This document shows positions 1 to 10,500 of a stretch of DNA of 39,914 nt, in pieces. Each line of letters opens with the position of its first letter. Within the stretch, counting starts at the first letter, position 1. The stretch comes from a virus. Made by a program: the position numbers and the translations under genes. The stretch spans positions 1-39,914 of the IMG/VR virus record IMGVR_UViG_3300032299_001137. The stretch is one strand, 5' to 3'. The notes under the pieces were generated by a model. The model worked only from the letters and a program-made list of their open reading frames with translations, was not told where the DNA came from and made no database searches.

Positions 1-2476
1 AATTGAACGTAATTTTATAAAATTCAAAAGATTGATCTGAATCAAGAACTAAATATTTTAAAGTGTCGGCAGTAAATTCATTTCTTGCAAAAGTAAATGT
101 TTTGATTTGAGTAAAAGAACTTGATGAATTTCCGCCAGAAATTGTTATAGAAGTTGGAACCCATTCCATCCCGTCAGGATACGGTGTGGCACCGTCAATT
201 ATAATTATACCAAGTGCTCTTACTGGTTCATTTACAAGTCTTTGTACAATTAGATTTGCGCCATCATTGAAAGTATAATAATTTGAACCATAAAGATTCC
301 ATCCGGCAGTTTCGCTTGTAGCAACTTCTTGCCAACTTACACTTAAAAAAGAAGATGGGACAGGTTCTGTTATATAAGATTCCGTAACTACAGAATTACC
401 TATAGTCCTTACAGAAGGATACGCAGTAAATGATGTTGATGCAGCACTATAAATTTGAACATCATTTAGGTAATGCGTAATAGTTGTGCCAACTCTTTTT
501 AACCTATAAGTATTGACACCGCTTAGTAATGTCTGAGTAGTTCCTCCGACAGATGAACCATTATGCCAAAGAAAGGCTGTGTCTGGATTATTACCGTTAC
601 CATAAATACAAGTTAAGTTAGGATAAAAAGAAAGCCCAGATGTTACGTTATTTCCAGTAACACCTGCAAACATATCAACTACGCTTGTTGCCGCAGACCA
701 ATCAAATTTAAAGGTGTAATCAAAATCACCAGTGGCTTTATCAGCGTCTGATTTCACTGCAACATCGTTACCAGCTAAGGAAATACCCCCGGAAACGCCT
801 GACGTTGGAGTAATAGTAAGGGAACCTGCTTGGTAGCCTGTTAAGAGATCCCAGTTAATGTAATTGGTAGCGGATATTATTTCCACGTAAGCAGAATCTA
901 ATGCTCTCACATTCCAAGGTCTAACTGCTGGAACAGTTAATTGCTCAGTATAGTCTGTTTTACTTAGCACTACAGTATTGTTTAAAGTGAAAGTGAGGTT
1001 TGTTCCCGTTTTCTCAATTACCAGAGTATTTTCTCCGGGGGAATTTAGTATAGACAAAGATTGGTTTGGCTGCTGTACTCCTCTATAATAACTAATGAGA
1101 AAACTTTGTTGGTAAGTAAGTCCAGTAAAATTAAACTGGCTCTGTGATTCTTCAGTTAGAACACTAGAAATACCATGAACCCAGTCTGCCACAAGATCTG
1201 TAAACTTATACGTTATTTTAAAATCTGCACCGTTAGCTATTTTACTAGCATTTGATTTAGTAAAGCTATAAGCAGCAGTAGAAGCCCCTATTAGTCCACC
1301 ATCAGCTTCTGTAGTAGCACCGTTCAAGAATAAATCCCATATAATAGGATCGCCAACCGGAACTTCTGCAGATTCCACTGTAATATTGTCTACGCCTGTT
1401 CCAGTAGTGGATAAGGAGATAGACGCTTTTAATGGGTTAGTATTATTTATGGTTACTTGTGTTTTTATGACATCGTTTATTTTAATATAATACTCAGTTC
1501 CAATTCTACCAATTCTCACAATATCGTTAGGATTCGTAACAGAAATAATGCTACTTATTGAGCCATTTACCACCCTCTCCCAATTATTACTAACTGTAAA
1601 TGCTCCTAGTATAATATTTTGGAATCCGCCATTAGGACTTGTTTGTTCAGCCAATCCAATTACTGATACTCCATAGTTACCTATGTTTAAAAGAGAACTA
1701 TTGGGAAATTCAATATATCCGTCGCCAGTTATTGTTTCTAGAGAAAGTACATTTACATCATATGATCCCCCTCCGCTAGTTTTTGTAATAAGTCTATTAG
1801 CACCTACGGATACTGTACCTACTCCGGATTTATTAGCCACATCCCAGAATTCGTCGGAAACCCCAGACTCTACTGTAATATTAATAGTAGCAGTGGTGGG
1901 ACCTCCAGAATTAGAAGCTGTTACTATGTAGTTTGCTGCAGCGACTGCCACAGTCGGAGTTCCTGATATTACTCCCGTAGTAGGATCTATTGTCAGTCCA
2001 GTTGGAAGTGCTGGAGATATAGAGTAAGAATTAACTGTTCCAATTACACTTGGAACATTATTCGTTATTGTTTCATTTTGAGTATAAATGACTGGAGTTG
2101 TGTAGCTAAGAGAACTGGGAGGAGTTACAAATATTACATCAAAATCCACAATTACCAATTCACTTCTTGGTACTATAAAAATACCACCATCGAAGTCTAT
2201 TATCTTTATTACTTGTATTTCAAAAAAGTTTCTCGCTGTAAGAGATACATCAAAAAACCCTGTTGGGGAAGAAAGAGTAGCGTTAAACTCAACTATTTCT
2301 TGTTGATTGCCATCAAAGCTTTTATAGCTTAATATTACTTTATTCCAGTTTGTAGTTACTGAAAAATAACTGTCTGCGGAAACTGATGCTAAAGCCGATA
2401 ATTCTGATTTGTTTAAGGTTATAGTTGCCGGAACTCCTTTAAAAATTCCGCCTACTGGTTTTGTAATTATCGCCAT
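1..2476 (-). CDS. Large tail adhesin, C-terminus beyond the window
   Basis: An open frame runs from ATG at 2476 (SD AAAGGA) through the left edge without a stop, giving at least 825 residues. The first ~115 residues match the N-terminus of the next gene upstream (2527-3213), both beginning MAIITKP and both holding IDFDGGIF or VDFDGGIF. Residues ~125-205 look like an Ig-like putative cadherin/He_PIG domain (SPALPTGLTIDPTTGVISGT). Three later segments, near residues 325, 490 and 660, repeat a pattern seen in lectin-like jelly rolls: IGRIGTEYYIKIND, IEKTGTNLTFTLNN, LKRVGTTITHYLND. I infer a virion-distal receptor-binding protein with an attachment domain followed by Ig and three lectin-like domains. 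Specificity is unknown, and the true end lies outside the window. Confidence 0.75.
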   Translation of the reverse strand, partial: MAIITKPVGGIFKGVPATITLNKSELSALASVSADSYFSVTTNWNKVILSYKSFDGNQQEIVEFNATLSSPTGFFDVSLTARNFFEIQVIKIIDFDGGIFIVPRSELVIVDFDVIFVTPPSSLSYTTPVIYTQNETITNNVPSVIGTVNSYSISPALPTGLTIDPTTGVISGTPTVAVAAANYIVTASNSGGPTTATINITVESGVSDEFWDVANKSGVGTVSVGANRLITKTSGGGSYDVNVLSLETITGDGYIEFPNSSLLNIGNYGVSVIGLAEQTSPNGGFQNIILGAFTVSNNWERVVNGSISSIISVTNPNDIVRIGRIGTEYYIKINDVIKTQVTINNTNPLKASISLSTTGTGVDNITVESAEVPVGDPIIWDLFLNGATTEADGGLIGASTAAYSFTKSNASKIANGADFKITYKFTDLVADWVHGISSVLTEESQSQFNFTGLTYQQSFLISYYRGVQQPNQSLSILNSPGENTLVIEKTGTNLTFTLNNTVVLSKTDYTEQLTVPAVRPWNVRALDSAYVEIISATNYINWDLLTGYQAGSLTITPTSGVSGGISLAGNDVAVKSDADKATGDFDYTFKFDWSAATSVVDMFAGVTGNNVTSGLSFYPNLTCIYGNGNNPDTAFLWHNGSSVGGTTQTLLSGVNTYRLKRVGTTITHYLNDVQIYSAASTSFTAYPSVRTIGNSVVTESYITEPVPSSFLSVSWQEVATSETAGWNLYGSNYYTFNDGANLIVQRLVNEPVRALGIIIIDGATPYPDGMEWVPTSITISGGNSSSSFTQIKTFTFARNEFTADTLKYLVLDSDQSFEFYKITFN

Positions 2477-2491
2477 ACAGTTCCTTTAGTT

Positions 2492-2518
2492 AAAAAAGGG
2501 CAGTCTTTCGACTGCCCC
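2492..2518 (-). terminator. Rho-independent terminator after the poly-Gly tail protein
   Basis: Read leftward, GGGCAGTC pairs with GACTGCCC around a GAAA tetraloop, followed by TTTTTT. It lies between the stop of 2527-3213 and the SD of the next gene, so it should reduce rather than abolish transcription of the terminal adhesin, unless that gene has its own promoter. I did not see one. Confidence 0.8.
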
Positions 2519-2526
2519 CATTGTAG

Positions 2527-3213
2527 TTACGATGCTGGAGAAAAAGTTATCATAAATCCAAAAAATCCATTCAAAGGATCGGTAAAGGTTATTTTAAGCA
2601 ACCCTCCCATCTCTTCCCCACCAAGATCTTCTTTCGAAGCCAGAGTAGTTATAAACGGATCTCCTTGTTGTGAGGCAGGATACATAACGATATTATCACC
2701 TACTTGTAGCTGTGAAAACTGTTCAGGACTCATGTGCCAAGCTTGGAAAGAAGGATCTTTACCATAAGTTACATAAGTATTTCCATCCCAAGTCCAAAAA
2801 CTACTTAAAGTAAAAGGTGAATAGCTTCCGCCTCCGCCTCCACCGCCTCCGCCACCGTCGCCAGCGTTGAAATCAACGTCGAAATCGGCTGTAGTGAGGG
2901 AACCTCTTCCTATTGTAAATATTCCTCCATCGAAATCAACAATTTGAATTGTTTGAACTTCAAACAAATCTAAAGCTCTTGTTGATACATTAAAGTTTGC
3001 TGTCGGATTTGCATCAGAAGCGTTAAATTTTAACACCTCATACTGATTACCGTTAGAACTTTTGTACTTAACTAAAACTGATTGCCAATTTTGCATATCT
3101 GAGTAATATGCATTTGAAGAAACTTCATTTAAAGCTGCCAGATCCGACTTGCTTAAAGAAAAACTCATAGGAGTTCCTTTTGTCAGAGTTGCTGGTTTTG
3201 TAATTATTGCCAT
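2527..3213 (-). CDS. Tail-associated protein with poly-glycine linker
   Basis: This 228-residue protein has three parts: an N-terminal ~115-residue module shared with the following adhesin gene, a linker of about ten consecutive glycines near residue 125, and a ~95-residue C-terminal domain rich in aromatic residues that I do not recognise. The shared module probably docks both proteins to the same virion site. The glycine run would make a flexible hinge. The start at 3213 is supported by an AAAAGGAAAA SD. Hairpin terminators flank the gene on both sides, so its transcript level may differ from its neighbours. A minor tail protein or short fibre is most likely (inference from position and domain sharing). 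Confidence 0.65.
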   Translation of the reverse strand: MAIITKPATLTKGTPMSFSLSKSDLAALNEVSSNAYYSDMQNWQSVLVKYKSSNGNQYEVLKFNASDANPTANFNVSTRALDLFEVQTIQIVDFDGGIFTIGRGSLTTADFDVDFNAGDGGGGGGGGGGSYSPFTLSSFWTWDGNTYVTYGKDPSFQAWHMSPEQFSQLQVGDNIVMYPASQQGDPFITTLASKEDLGGEEMGGLLKITFTDPLNGFFGFMITFSPAS

Positions 3214-3235
3214 ATATATTTTCCTTTTATGTTTT

Positions 3236-3259
3236 AAAAGGAGGGAGCCATCTCCCTCC
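3236..3259 (-). terminator. Rho-independent terminator after the coiled-coil fibre gene
   Basis: Read leftward, GGAGGGAG pairs with CTCCCTCC around ATGG and is followed by TTTT. It sits directly after the stop of 3276-6017 and just upstream of the next gene's SD. Confidence 0.8.
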
Positions 3260-3275
3260 GTTTGTGTTACACTTA

Positions 3276-6017
3276 TTAATAATAATAAGTTACTTTTACT
3301 ACATCGCCTTCAGCAGCAGCAATTTCATCTTCGCTATCGTGAGCAAAATCTCCGATGAAAGTTACAACATTACCGCTAATACTGTAATCTAAACCTTCGT
3401 GGAGAGCTAAACGACCTACGAACATTACTGTAGACTTAGCTTTTGGAGAATGAGCAAGAGTTACACCAGTAGGATTTACTCCTAAAGTGAAAGATTCTTT
3501 TTCAAAAGCAAGAGCTTCAAGAACATCAAGTCTTCCATCAAGTAGACCTTCAGCAGTTTCAGCACGAGACTGCTCTGCATCAACGTCAGCGATTCTATCA
3601 GAGATTTCCTGAGTTAACTGAGACTGTAGAGAAGACTCTACGCCCATAGCTCTTGACTCTTCAGCATCTACATCAGCTTGACGATCTGAGATTTCTTGAT
3701 CAATTTGATCTTGTAGATCAGACTCTACTCCCATAGCACGAGACATTTCTTCGTCTACATCTGATTGACGATCTGAAATCTCTTGAGTAAGTTGAGTCTG
3801 TAGAGACTCTTCTACGCCCATAGCTCTTGACATTTCCTCGTCAACATCAGCTTGTCTGTCAGAAATTTCTTGTGTAATCTGACTCTGTAAAGAAGCTTCT
3901 ACACCTTCAGCACGAGACTGCTCTGCAGCAATTGCATTGCTAGAATTCTGAGCTAAAGTAGTAATTGCGTCATTGATGTCAGAATCGGCATCTTGGAACG
4001 CAGCTACGATTTCAGTCAATGAATCTAGAGCAACTGGATCAATATTACTTAGAACATTATCGATTTGAGACTGGAGAGACTGCTCAACAGACATAGCTCT
4101 TGACTCTTCAGCACTTACAGCAGAAATTCTATTAGAGATTTCCTGATCAAGTTGAGACTGAAGAGATGAATCTGCTGCAATACGAGCAGATGCTTCTGCC
4201 TGATCGCCTTCATTTCTGTTCTGAGTTTCAAGTATTAATCCACCATTAAGCGTATTAAATTCATTTTTTAGATTGGCATCTAAAATTTTAGTAGCGTCGT
4301 GTATAGAAGTAGCATTCATAATATAATGAACACCATTCTGATTAAACGCTGTAATCTGAGGCTCAGATATGTATGAACCGTCTGATTCTAATCCTACACC
4401 AACTTGAGTGGCATCTAATTCTGATTGTAAAGAACTTTCAACACCCATAGCTCTTGATTCTTCAGCATCAACGTCAGCAATGCGATCGGAAACTTCCTGA
4501 GAAAGATCAGATTCAAGAGAATCAATATCATTTTCAGCAGTAGTTAAACGAGCATCTACACCACTAACATCAGATCCAGTATTAAAAATTTGAGACTGAA
4601 GTACAGCTATATCTGACTCAGCTCCATCCATTCTTACTTCTAGGAAGCCGATATCACTTTCAGCAGTTGTAAGTCTAGAATCTAATCCAGATTCAACACC
4701 CATAGCTCTTGACTCTTCAGCGTCTACATCAGCGATTCTATCAGAAATTTCCTGAGTAAGTTGAGACTGTAAACTAGATTCAACAGACATAGCTCTTGAT
4801 TCTTCTTCGTTTACGTCAGCAATTCTATCAGAAATCTCTTGTGTTAACTGAGATTGTAAACTAGATTCAACACCCATAGCACGAGACATTTCTTCATTTA
4901 CGTCTGCAATTCTATCAGAAACTTCCTGAGTTAATTGAGACTGAAGATTAGAGTCTCCAGCAACACGATCAGAGATTTCTTGAGTAAGTTGAGATTGTAA
5001 GCTAGATTCTACGCCAGTAGCTCTAGTTATTTCTGAATCAAGTTGGGACTGAAGACTAGAATCGCCAGCAATTCTGTCCGATACTTCTTGAGTTAGTTGA
5101 GACTGGAGAGATCCTTCTACACCCATAGCACGAGATTCTTCTGCATCAACATCAGCTTGACGGTCAGAAATTTCTTGTGTAATTTGGGATTGTAAGCTAG
5201 ACTCAACACCTTCCGCACGAGATTGCTCTTCATTTACGTCTGCAATTCTGTCTGAAATTTCTTGAGTGATTTGAGCTTGTAAAGAAGCTTCAGCAGCCAT
5301 AGCACGAGATTCTTCTGCTTCAATGTTTCCAGAAGAGTTACCTGCTAAAGTAGAGATAGCTCCTTGAAGAGAACCGTCTGCAGCTTGAAAAGCAGCAACG
5401 ATTTCTGTAAGAGAATCTAAAGCTGTAGGATCGATATTGCTTAGTACGTTATCGATTTGATTTTGAAGATTCAAATCTCCAGCAATACGAGCTGATTCTT
5501 CTGTAGAAAGAAGACCTTCAACACGAGTTACTTCAGATTGTCTTGTTGAAACTTCAGAATTAATTTGAGACTGTAAAGAATCCTCAACGCCCATAGCACG
5601 AGATTCTTCAGAGTTTACATCAGCAATTCTGTCAGAGATTTCTTGAGTAAGTTGTGATTGTAAAGACTGATCTCCTGCAATACGGTCAGAAACTTCTTGA
5701 GTTAGTTGAGACTGCAATGAGCCTTCAACAGCCACAGCTCTTGACTCTTCTTCATTCACATCAGCAATACGAGCAGATTGCTCTGTATCGATGTTAGACT
5801 GAAGTACTGATCTTACAGATTCTACATGAGCTTCGATATCGCCTTTAAACGATAATTCGTCGCCTTCCGAAATAAGTTTTCCATCAGCGTCTTTTTTAAG
5901 AAGCTCTACCTCTCCGGTTGGAGTTTGAAGACGAAGTGCTTCGCCATTCAAGAGTTTAAGCTTCGATCCGTCAATCGAATCAGGAGCTATAAACTTCTTT
6001 TTAATTTGTTGTGCCAT
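3276..6017 (-). CDS. Coiled-coil repeat tail fibre
   Basis: This 913-residue protein has a ~70-residue N-terminal virion-binding head (MAQQIKKKFIAPDSIDG), a long repeat shaft (about residues 80-820), and a globular C-terminal domain. The shaft alternates a 29-residue unit (SSLQSQLTQEISDRIADV plus EEESRAMSVE) and an 18-residue unit lacking the last 11, as expected of a trimeric coiled coil mixing heptads and hendecads. Two insertions carry ALDSLTEIVAAFQ, a motif I know from marine T4-like tail fibres. The last ~75 residues, ending VVKVTYYY, match the C-terminus of the next gene upstream (6030-6422, ending NVIYFHY). SD AGGAGGT supports the start. It is probably a side fibre; the receptor is unknown. 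Confidence 0.8.
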   Translation of the reverse strand: MAQQIKKKFIAPDSIDGSKLKLLNGEALRLQTPTGEVELLKKDADGKLISEGDELSFKGDIEAHVESVRSVLQSNIDTEQSARIADVNEEESRAVAVEGSLQSQLTQEVSDRIAGDQSLQSQLTQEISDRIADVNSEESRAMGVEDSLQSQINSEVSTRQSEVTRVEGLLSTEESARIAGDLNLQNQIDNVLSNIDPTALDSLTEIVAAFQAADGSLQGAISTLAGNSSGNIEAEESRAMAAEASLQAQITQEISDRIADVNEEQSRAEGVESSLQSQITQEISDRQADVDAEESRAMGVEGSLQSQLTQEVSDRIAGDSSLQSQLDSEITRATGVESSLQSQLTQEISDRVAGDSNLQSQLTQEVSDRIADVNEEMSRAMGVESSLQSQLTQEISDRIADVNEEESRAMSVESSLQSQLTQEISDRIADVDAEESRAMGVESGLDSRLTTAESDIGFLEVRMDGAESDIAVLQSQIFNTGSDVSGVDARLTTAENDIDSLESDLSQEVSDRIADVDAEESRAMGVESSLQSELDATQVGVGLESDGSYISEPQITAFNQNGVHYIMNATSIHDATKILDANLKNEFNTLNGGLILETQNRNEGDQAEASARIAADSSLQSQLDQEISNRISAVSAEESRAMSVEQSLQSQIDNVLSNIDPVALDSLTEIVAAFQDADSDINDAITTLAQNSSNAIAAEQSRAEGVEASLQSQITQEISDRQADVDEEMSRAMGVEESLQTQLTQEISDRQSDVDEEMSRAMGVESDLQDQIDQEISDRQADVDAEESRAMGVESSLQSQLTQEISDRIADVDAEQSRAETAEGLLDGRLDVLEALAFEKESFTLGVNPTGVTLAHSPKAKSTVMFVGRLALHEGLDYSISGNVVTFIGDFAHDSEDEIAAAEGDVVKVTYYY
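3570..5790 (-). repeat. In-frame tandem repeats of 87 and 54 bases in the fibre shaft
   Basis: Imperfect tandem copies encode the 29- and 18-residue coiled-coil units of the fibre. Copies differ mostly at synonymous positions but keep frame throughout, so the repeat is maintained as protein. Copy-number change by recombination would lengthen or shorten the shaft without breaking the gene. Confidence 0.8.
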
Positions 6018-6029
6018 AATGATTACCTC

Positions 6030-6422
6030 CTAGTAATGAAAATATATGACGTTAATAATATCATCTACTTCTAAAAATCCATCCAATCCTAAATTTGCCC
6101 AAGATAGTTCGTTCTGAACCACAGTAAAGTCTATACCAAAATTTTGCTCGATTCCCCCTTCTGGTATAAGTCTTACATTTTGTACACTCTCTGGCAAGTA
6201 AGTCAAATAGACTTTCTTTTCAATGACGTTCCCTATTTCTAGGGAAAATGTTTCTTTCTTCATTTTTAATCCGGCAGTTTTTCCTATTTCAAAACCACCC
6301 ACTACTGATCCATCTCCTCCAAAATAAGCACTACGATCTAAATCGTAAACTATTTCTGAAGCTGATAGAACTAACTGAGTTCTCTGATCACTTGTTATCT
6401 TTGGTACTCGAAATATAGCCAT
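6030..6422 (-). CDS. Small tail protein with N-terminal fibre-head domain
   Basis: This 130-residue protein starts MAIFRVPKITSDQRTQL and continues SASEIVYDLDRSAYFGGDGS, an N-terminal pattern common in phage fibre and tail-hub proteins (recognised from memory). Its C-terminal ~75 residues (from KKETFSLEIG to VIYFHY) are homologous to the C-terminal domain of the coiled-coil fibre next to it, as though the same tip domain were present with and without the long shaft. SD GGAAAGGG lies within the end of the preceding 59-residue gene. A short fibre or a connector for the long fibre is likely. Confidence 0.6.
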   Translation of the reverse strand: MAIFRVPKITSDQRTQLVLSASEIVYDLDRSAYFGGDGSVVGGFEIGKTAGLKMKKETFSLEIGNVIEKKVYLTYLPESVQNVRLIPEGGIEQNFGIDFTVVQNELSWANLGLDGFLEVDDIINVIYFHY

Positions 6423-6424
6423 AA

Positions 6425-6604
6425 CTACACCCTTTCCTGTAAGTCTATAACGCTGTCATCAGCATTTCTAAATCCAGTGTCCAGTATAATATCTCCCTCT
6501 AAACTTCTATTGCCGAAATCGACAAAGCCGGGACTTGGAGATTCATCTACTCCGAGTGGATTTATATAATTAATCCTTCCTGTAAAAAAATCAAAGTAAA
6601 TCAT
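6425..6604 (-). CDS. 59-residue hypothetical tail-region protein
   Basis: A short frame starts at ATG 6604, overlapping the stop of the preceding gene as ATGA, and ends TAG at 6425. It fills an otherwise unexplained 178-base gap in a tightly packed operon. The product starts MIYFDFFTGRINYINPLG and is acidic, with no cysteines or membrane segment. I do not recognise it. The start overlap and reading through to the SD of the following gene support translation. Confidence 0.55.
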   Translation of the reverse strand: MIYFDFFTGRINYINPLGVDESPSPGFVDFGNRSLEGDIILDTGFRNADDSVIDLQERV

Positions 6605-7596
6605 AATCGTTCTATAGAGTTAATTTTTCCATTAATATCGTAACCAAATACTAATGTTGCTAAAACTTCTCTATCCTCTCCATATTTAGTTGTAAATATA
6701 GTAAACGGACAAGTGCCTTCGCTCGCTTCATCCGTAGATCCGATTAGATCATTCACAATAATTAATTTGTTCTCATTTACTATATTTGTTAAAAACTTTC
6801 CGGTCATGCTTATTGCCAGCTTAGTAGCCTGAGTTACTTGCGATGCACTAGCTCCTAAGTTAAGTGAAACCATAATTCCGGTTCTACCTGCAATATTAGG
6901 ATTTACTCCACTATTCGCTATGTTGTACCATATGTAATATCTGTTTTCATTTTCTGCAGAGTTTAATAACCAATATCTATTGTTTAGACTATTAGAATCT
7001 CTTCCTGTAGTGTTTTTTATAATAAGTCCAGTGTTGTAATCTTCTGAACTTTGTTTTTCACCTATTGTAGAACTTGATATTACTACGTAGTCTAATGTAG
7101 AAATAGCTATGAATTCTTCGTCTAGATTTAGAGTTTGAGATACTCTTTGAGCTATTGTTTCTGAGTTATTTGAAGCAAATAAATTTACTTCAATGCTCCT
7201 ATCGTAATTAACTCCAGTAGGGATACTGTTATCAAAATCAACATTAAACCATACCAAGACTTTGCCAAAGTTGTCATAAATGATAAATCCTTTTCCGCCT
7301 AATGAACTAGCAGATCTCCCTGAGAACTTTATAGATGTTTTATGTGCAGTACCTACTATATCCTCAGTAAGGTCTATTGAAGTCTCTTGATACACTCCAT
7401 TAGAGAGGTATCTGGCGTTTCTTACTTTACCAGTACCATAGCCAGACTGAACGTAGTCAAATTCAACCTTCCCAAATCTAATAGGGACTAAGCTACTAAC
7501 ATCTACAACGTCCATGGCTTTTGCATTTTCGTTATGTGAGTTAGTTAATGCATTCGTATAGTCAGTAGAATTAGGTTTTTGATTTTTTATAAACAT
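6601..7596 (-). CDS. Virion protein with duplicated internal domain
   Basis: This 331-residue protein lies between the long tail fibre and the 59-residue gene. Residues ~102-198 and ~207-305 are diverged copies of one ~95-residue unit. Each has an aromatic strand ending in WFN or WYN, then a GVNYDRSIEVNL or GRTGIMVSLNL segment, then an alternating strand region ending in a threonine/glycine turn. I have seen this repeat type in phage tail proteins, but cannot give it a firm name. The N-terminal ~95 residues are a separate domain. No enzyme motifs are visible. The SD is weak, and translation may be coupled to the upstream fibre gene, whose stop is 3 bases away. Confidence 0.6.
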   Translation of the reverse strand: MFIKNQKPNSTDYTNALTNSHNENAKAMDVVDVSSLVPIRFGKVEFDYVQSGYGTGKVRNARYLSNGVYQETSIDLTEDIVGTAHKTSIKFSGRSASSLGGKGFIIYDNFGKVLVWFNVDFDNSIPTGVNYDRSIEVNLFASNNSETIAQRVSQTLNLDEEFIAISTLDYVVISSSTIGEKQSSEDYNTGLIIKNTTGRDSNSLNNRYWLLNSAENENRYYIWYNIANSGVNPNIAGRTGIMVSLNLGASASQVTQATKLAISMTGKFLTNIVNENKLIIVNDLIGSTDEASEGTCPFTIFTTKYGEDREVLATLVFGYDINGKINSIERL

Positions 7597-7598
7597 AA

Positions 7599-10500
7599 TT
7601 AAACACTCGTGGTTAATGCTCTAAATTTAATCACTCCGCTAACAAAACCAGAATATGTAGGAGAAGTATATAAAACTTGTCCTGAAGAGTTTATGGTAAA
7701 ATAAACTCCAGAGTTATCTCCAATGGAACTTATAGAGATGAACCAATTAGATCCTTTTTGTATTCCTTTTATTGTAAACTCTTCGTATAGTGATGCAGTG
7801 GCAGTTATGCTAACGGAGGCTATTGCTTCAAACGATCTAACTATTGCGTTATTAAAAGAAAATCCTAACACTGTCTGAGTTAATTGATTTTGAGTAATAG
7901 AAAAAGAAGTTTCGCTTATATCTCCAGAAGATTTTAGGTTGTATCTAGCATCTCCTCTTTCGTCTGTATGATACTGAATATGATCATCCCCAGCTAAACC
8001 AGACAATAAACTGTGAGTAGTGGCTTCTCCTGCTGGAGTGTAAAGTTGAGTTCCTCTGAAGTCAACGTAATCTGCTCCATTTATATTCACAATTCTAGCA
8101 TCTATAGCATTAGCGTAGGTGTTAGTCTGGAATATTACTGTACCAATTGGCACAAATTCTGCAAAAGGAAGATCTGACAATGTGGTTATTTCAGTACTTG
8201 CGGCATTTCTCGCTGCAGAAACGCTATTATATTGATTTATACCTTGAATACCTATAATTTTATTTTCTATATCATTAGTAGCAAATAAATGTACTAGTAC
8301 GAAGTCGTTAGAAGAAACTTGGGTTAACTGCCAAGCCCCGCCTGTATATTGGTTATAAGGAAGTCTACCGTTAGCTCCAGTATATCCAGCAGAGCCGCTG
8401 TAAATAACAGGAAAATTATCAGCAGATTTCTTTCTCCACAATTGTCCTTGCCTAAATAATATTGGTATTTGTGTTTGAGCATTTATAACATGTAAAATAT
8501 CTTCATCTCTTATCGAACCAGAATCAGCCGTAAATTGAGCATGGGAATCTAGAGAACCATTCCCTATGGTAAATCCTTGTAGAGCTAATCCTGATAGATA
8601 TCTAGCACCAAGAACTGTATGTAGATAAGCTTGTGTAGCTCCGTCCATAGTTAAACCGTGGCGTTCTTCTGCAAAGTAAATGTAGCTATTAGTGTCCGTA
8701 TTCCAATAAAATAAAGAAACAAGAGCACTGTCTTCAAATAACGATGTATTAAAAATAGTAGTGTGGGATAAAACTCCTGTACTATTGTAGTATAAATAAT
8801 GAATACCTGCAGTAGGAGATGCTATCTGAATAGATTCTGCGGAAGATTTTGTATATTTTGTTCCCTTAACGTAAAACTGAAAGTTAGTTACTACTGGAGT
8901 TATAGTAAAGGTTACTGTATTTGTTCCCGAATTGTAAGACAAACCAAGTGTTGAATCTGTTCTATTTAAGAACCCTGTAGGCTCTTTCATGTCCTCGAAA
9001 GCATCTAAAGAAACACCAGATCCGCTTTGTAGTCTATCAGCTAGTTGATCAAGAGCTTCCTTTATGTCATCTGGAACAGGAGAAATCCAATCTAATGTGT
9101 CTGCCGGAGTATAATCTAAAATTGCATTTAATTGAGATACGTTGACAGCATCATTACTATCTGTGCCGTTTGCTACGTTTTTAATTTGATTAAAGTTTAC
9201 AGTAATGTAATCTCCATCTAAAGACAGCTTACCTCTAGTTCCAGTACCTTGTGGATTTCCGGTAGTTATGGAGATATCTCCAGAATCTGCAGCAACACCA
9301 GTACCTTTGATAAACGCATTAGCAGTTTTTATTGTAATATCACCAGAACTTATTTCTAAGTTAGTGGCAGTGTCCATATCTCCAGATTGACCTCTTGTTT
9401 CAAGATATACTTGTCCAGAAGTAAAACTCCCGTTAGTATTTCCGACAACCATAGGACCGTGAAAATGTATAGTCCCTCCACTTTGCCCTTCAGAAGCCCA
9501 CGATCCTATATTTCCTTGAGTTGAAGTAGTAGAACGGGATGGAACATATAAACTAGCATAGTTATCGTTAGCAGTATATTGCAAATGGATAAAATTTGTT
9601 AAGCTAGGATTTCTAACTTCTAATGAAGATTTTACTGAAGTGTTAGGCTCTCCTGTACCATTGTCAAATATACTAACCGCATCATTAACAGTTTCAGATG
9701 CAATATTAATTCTTTTAGCAGAAATATTTACATTACCTCTATCACCACTTCCTTCTGGATTTCCTGTTGTAATATTGATATCGCCAGTATCAGCGTTTGC
9801 ACCAGTTCCAGATACATAAGCATCTTCAGTCGAAATATTCACATTACCAGAATTAATTTCTGCATTTACAGAAGGGGTGATATAGTCTGTGCTATGAGCA
9901 ATAATATTAAAATCCCCACCACTAAATGATCCACCAGTTGATGTATATGCTTTTGTAGACTTTAAATTAAATGGACCACCGTTTTGATTATCTTGTCCCC
10001 AACCATTTATCGAAAATCCGTTCGTAGGACTTCCCTGAAAAATTCTTATTCCTACAGAATTATTTGCCTCTTCAGCATCATGAAGAACTTGAAAGGATGA
10101 TAAGCCTTGAGTATTTTGAACATTAAATACAGAAAACTGTCCTGAAGCAGCAGTAGTTGTAAGAAAAACTGTCGTATTTTGACCATTAAGTTCAATTGAT
10201 CCTCTACTACCAGTAGTACCACCTGTCTCTATTGTAATATTACCAGAGTTTCCTGCTGGTTGATATTTAGTTCTAATTGCAAAATTCGAAGTACTAACCG
10301 ATTCTAAGCTAACTCCCTCTGGAATTGCAGTTGCTACTAAATTATCTAGATTGGTATTAGCTTTATTGTCTACATTGACAGATACATAGTCCGTAACTTG
10401 AAGCCAACTACCCGGATAAGCTGGAGGTGGATAACCAGCTGCGCCAATGAAATTAATCATTCTAAACGAAGCACCATTATACATAACACCGTCACCGACA

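Noticed and set aside
3570-5790. Regularly spaced repeats as a possible CRISPR array
   Set aside because: The repeats are imperfect, of two lengths, contiguous without unique spacers, and encode coiled-coil units in one open frame.
9594-9601. TAACAAAT on the leftward strand inside the long tail fibre
   Set aside because: It is followed by TTTATCC, not RTAY, and no gene starts downstream; chance occurrence in AT-rich DNA.
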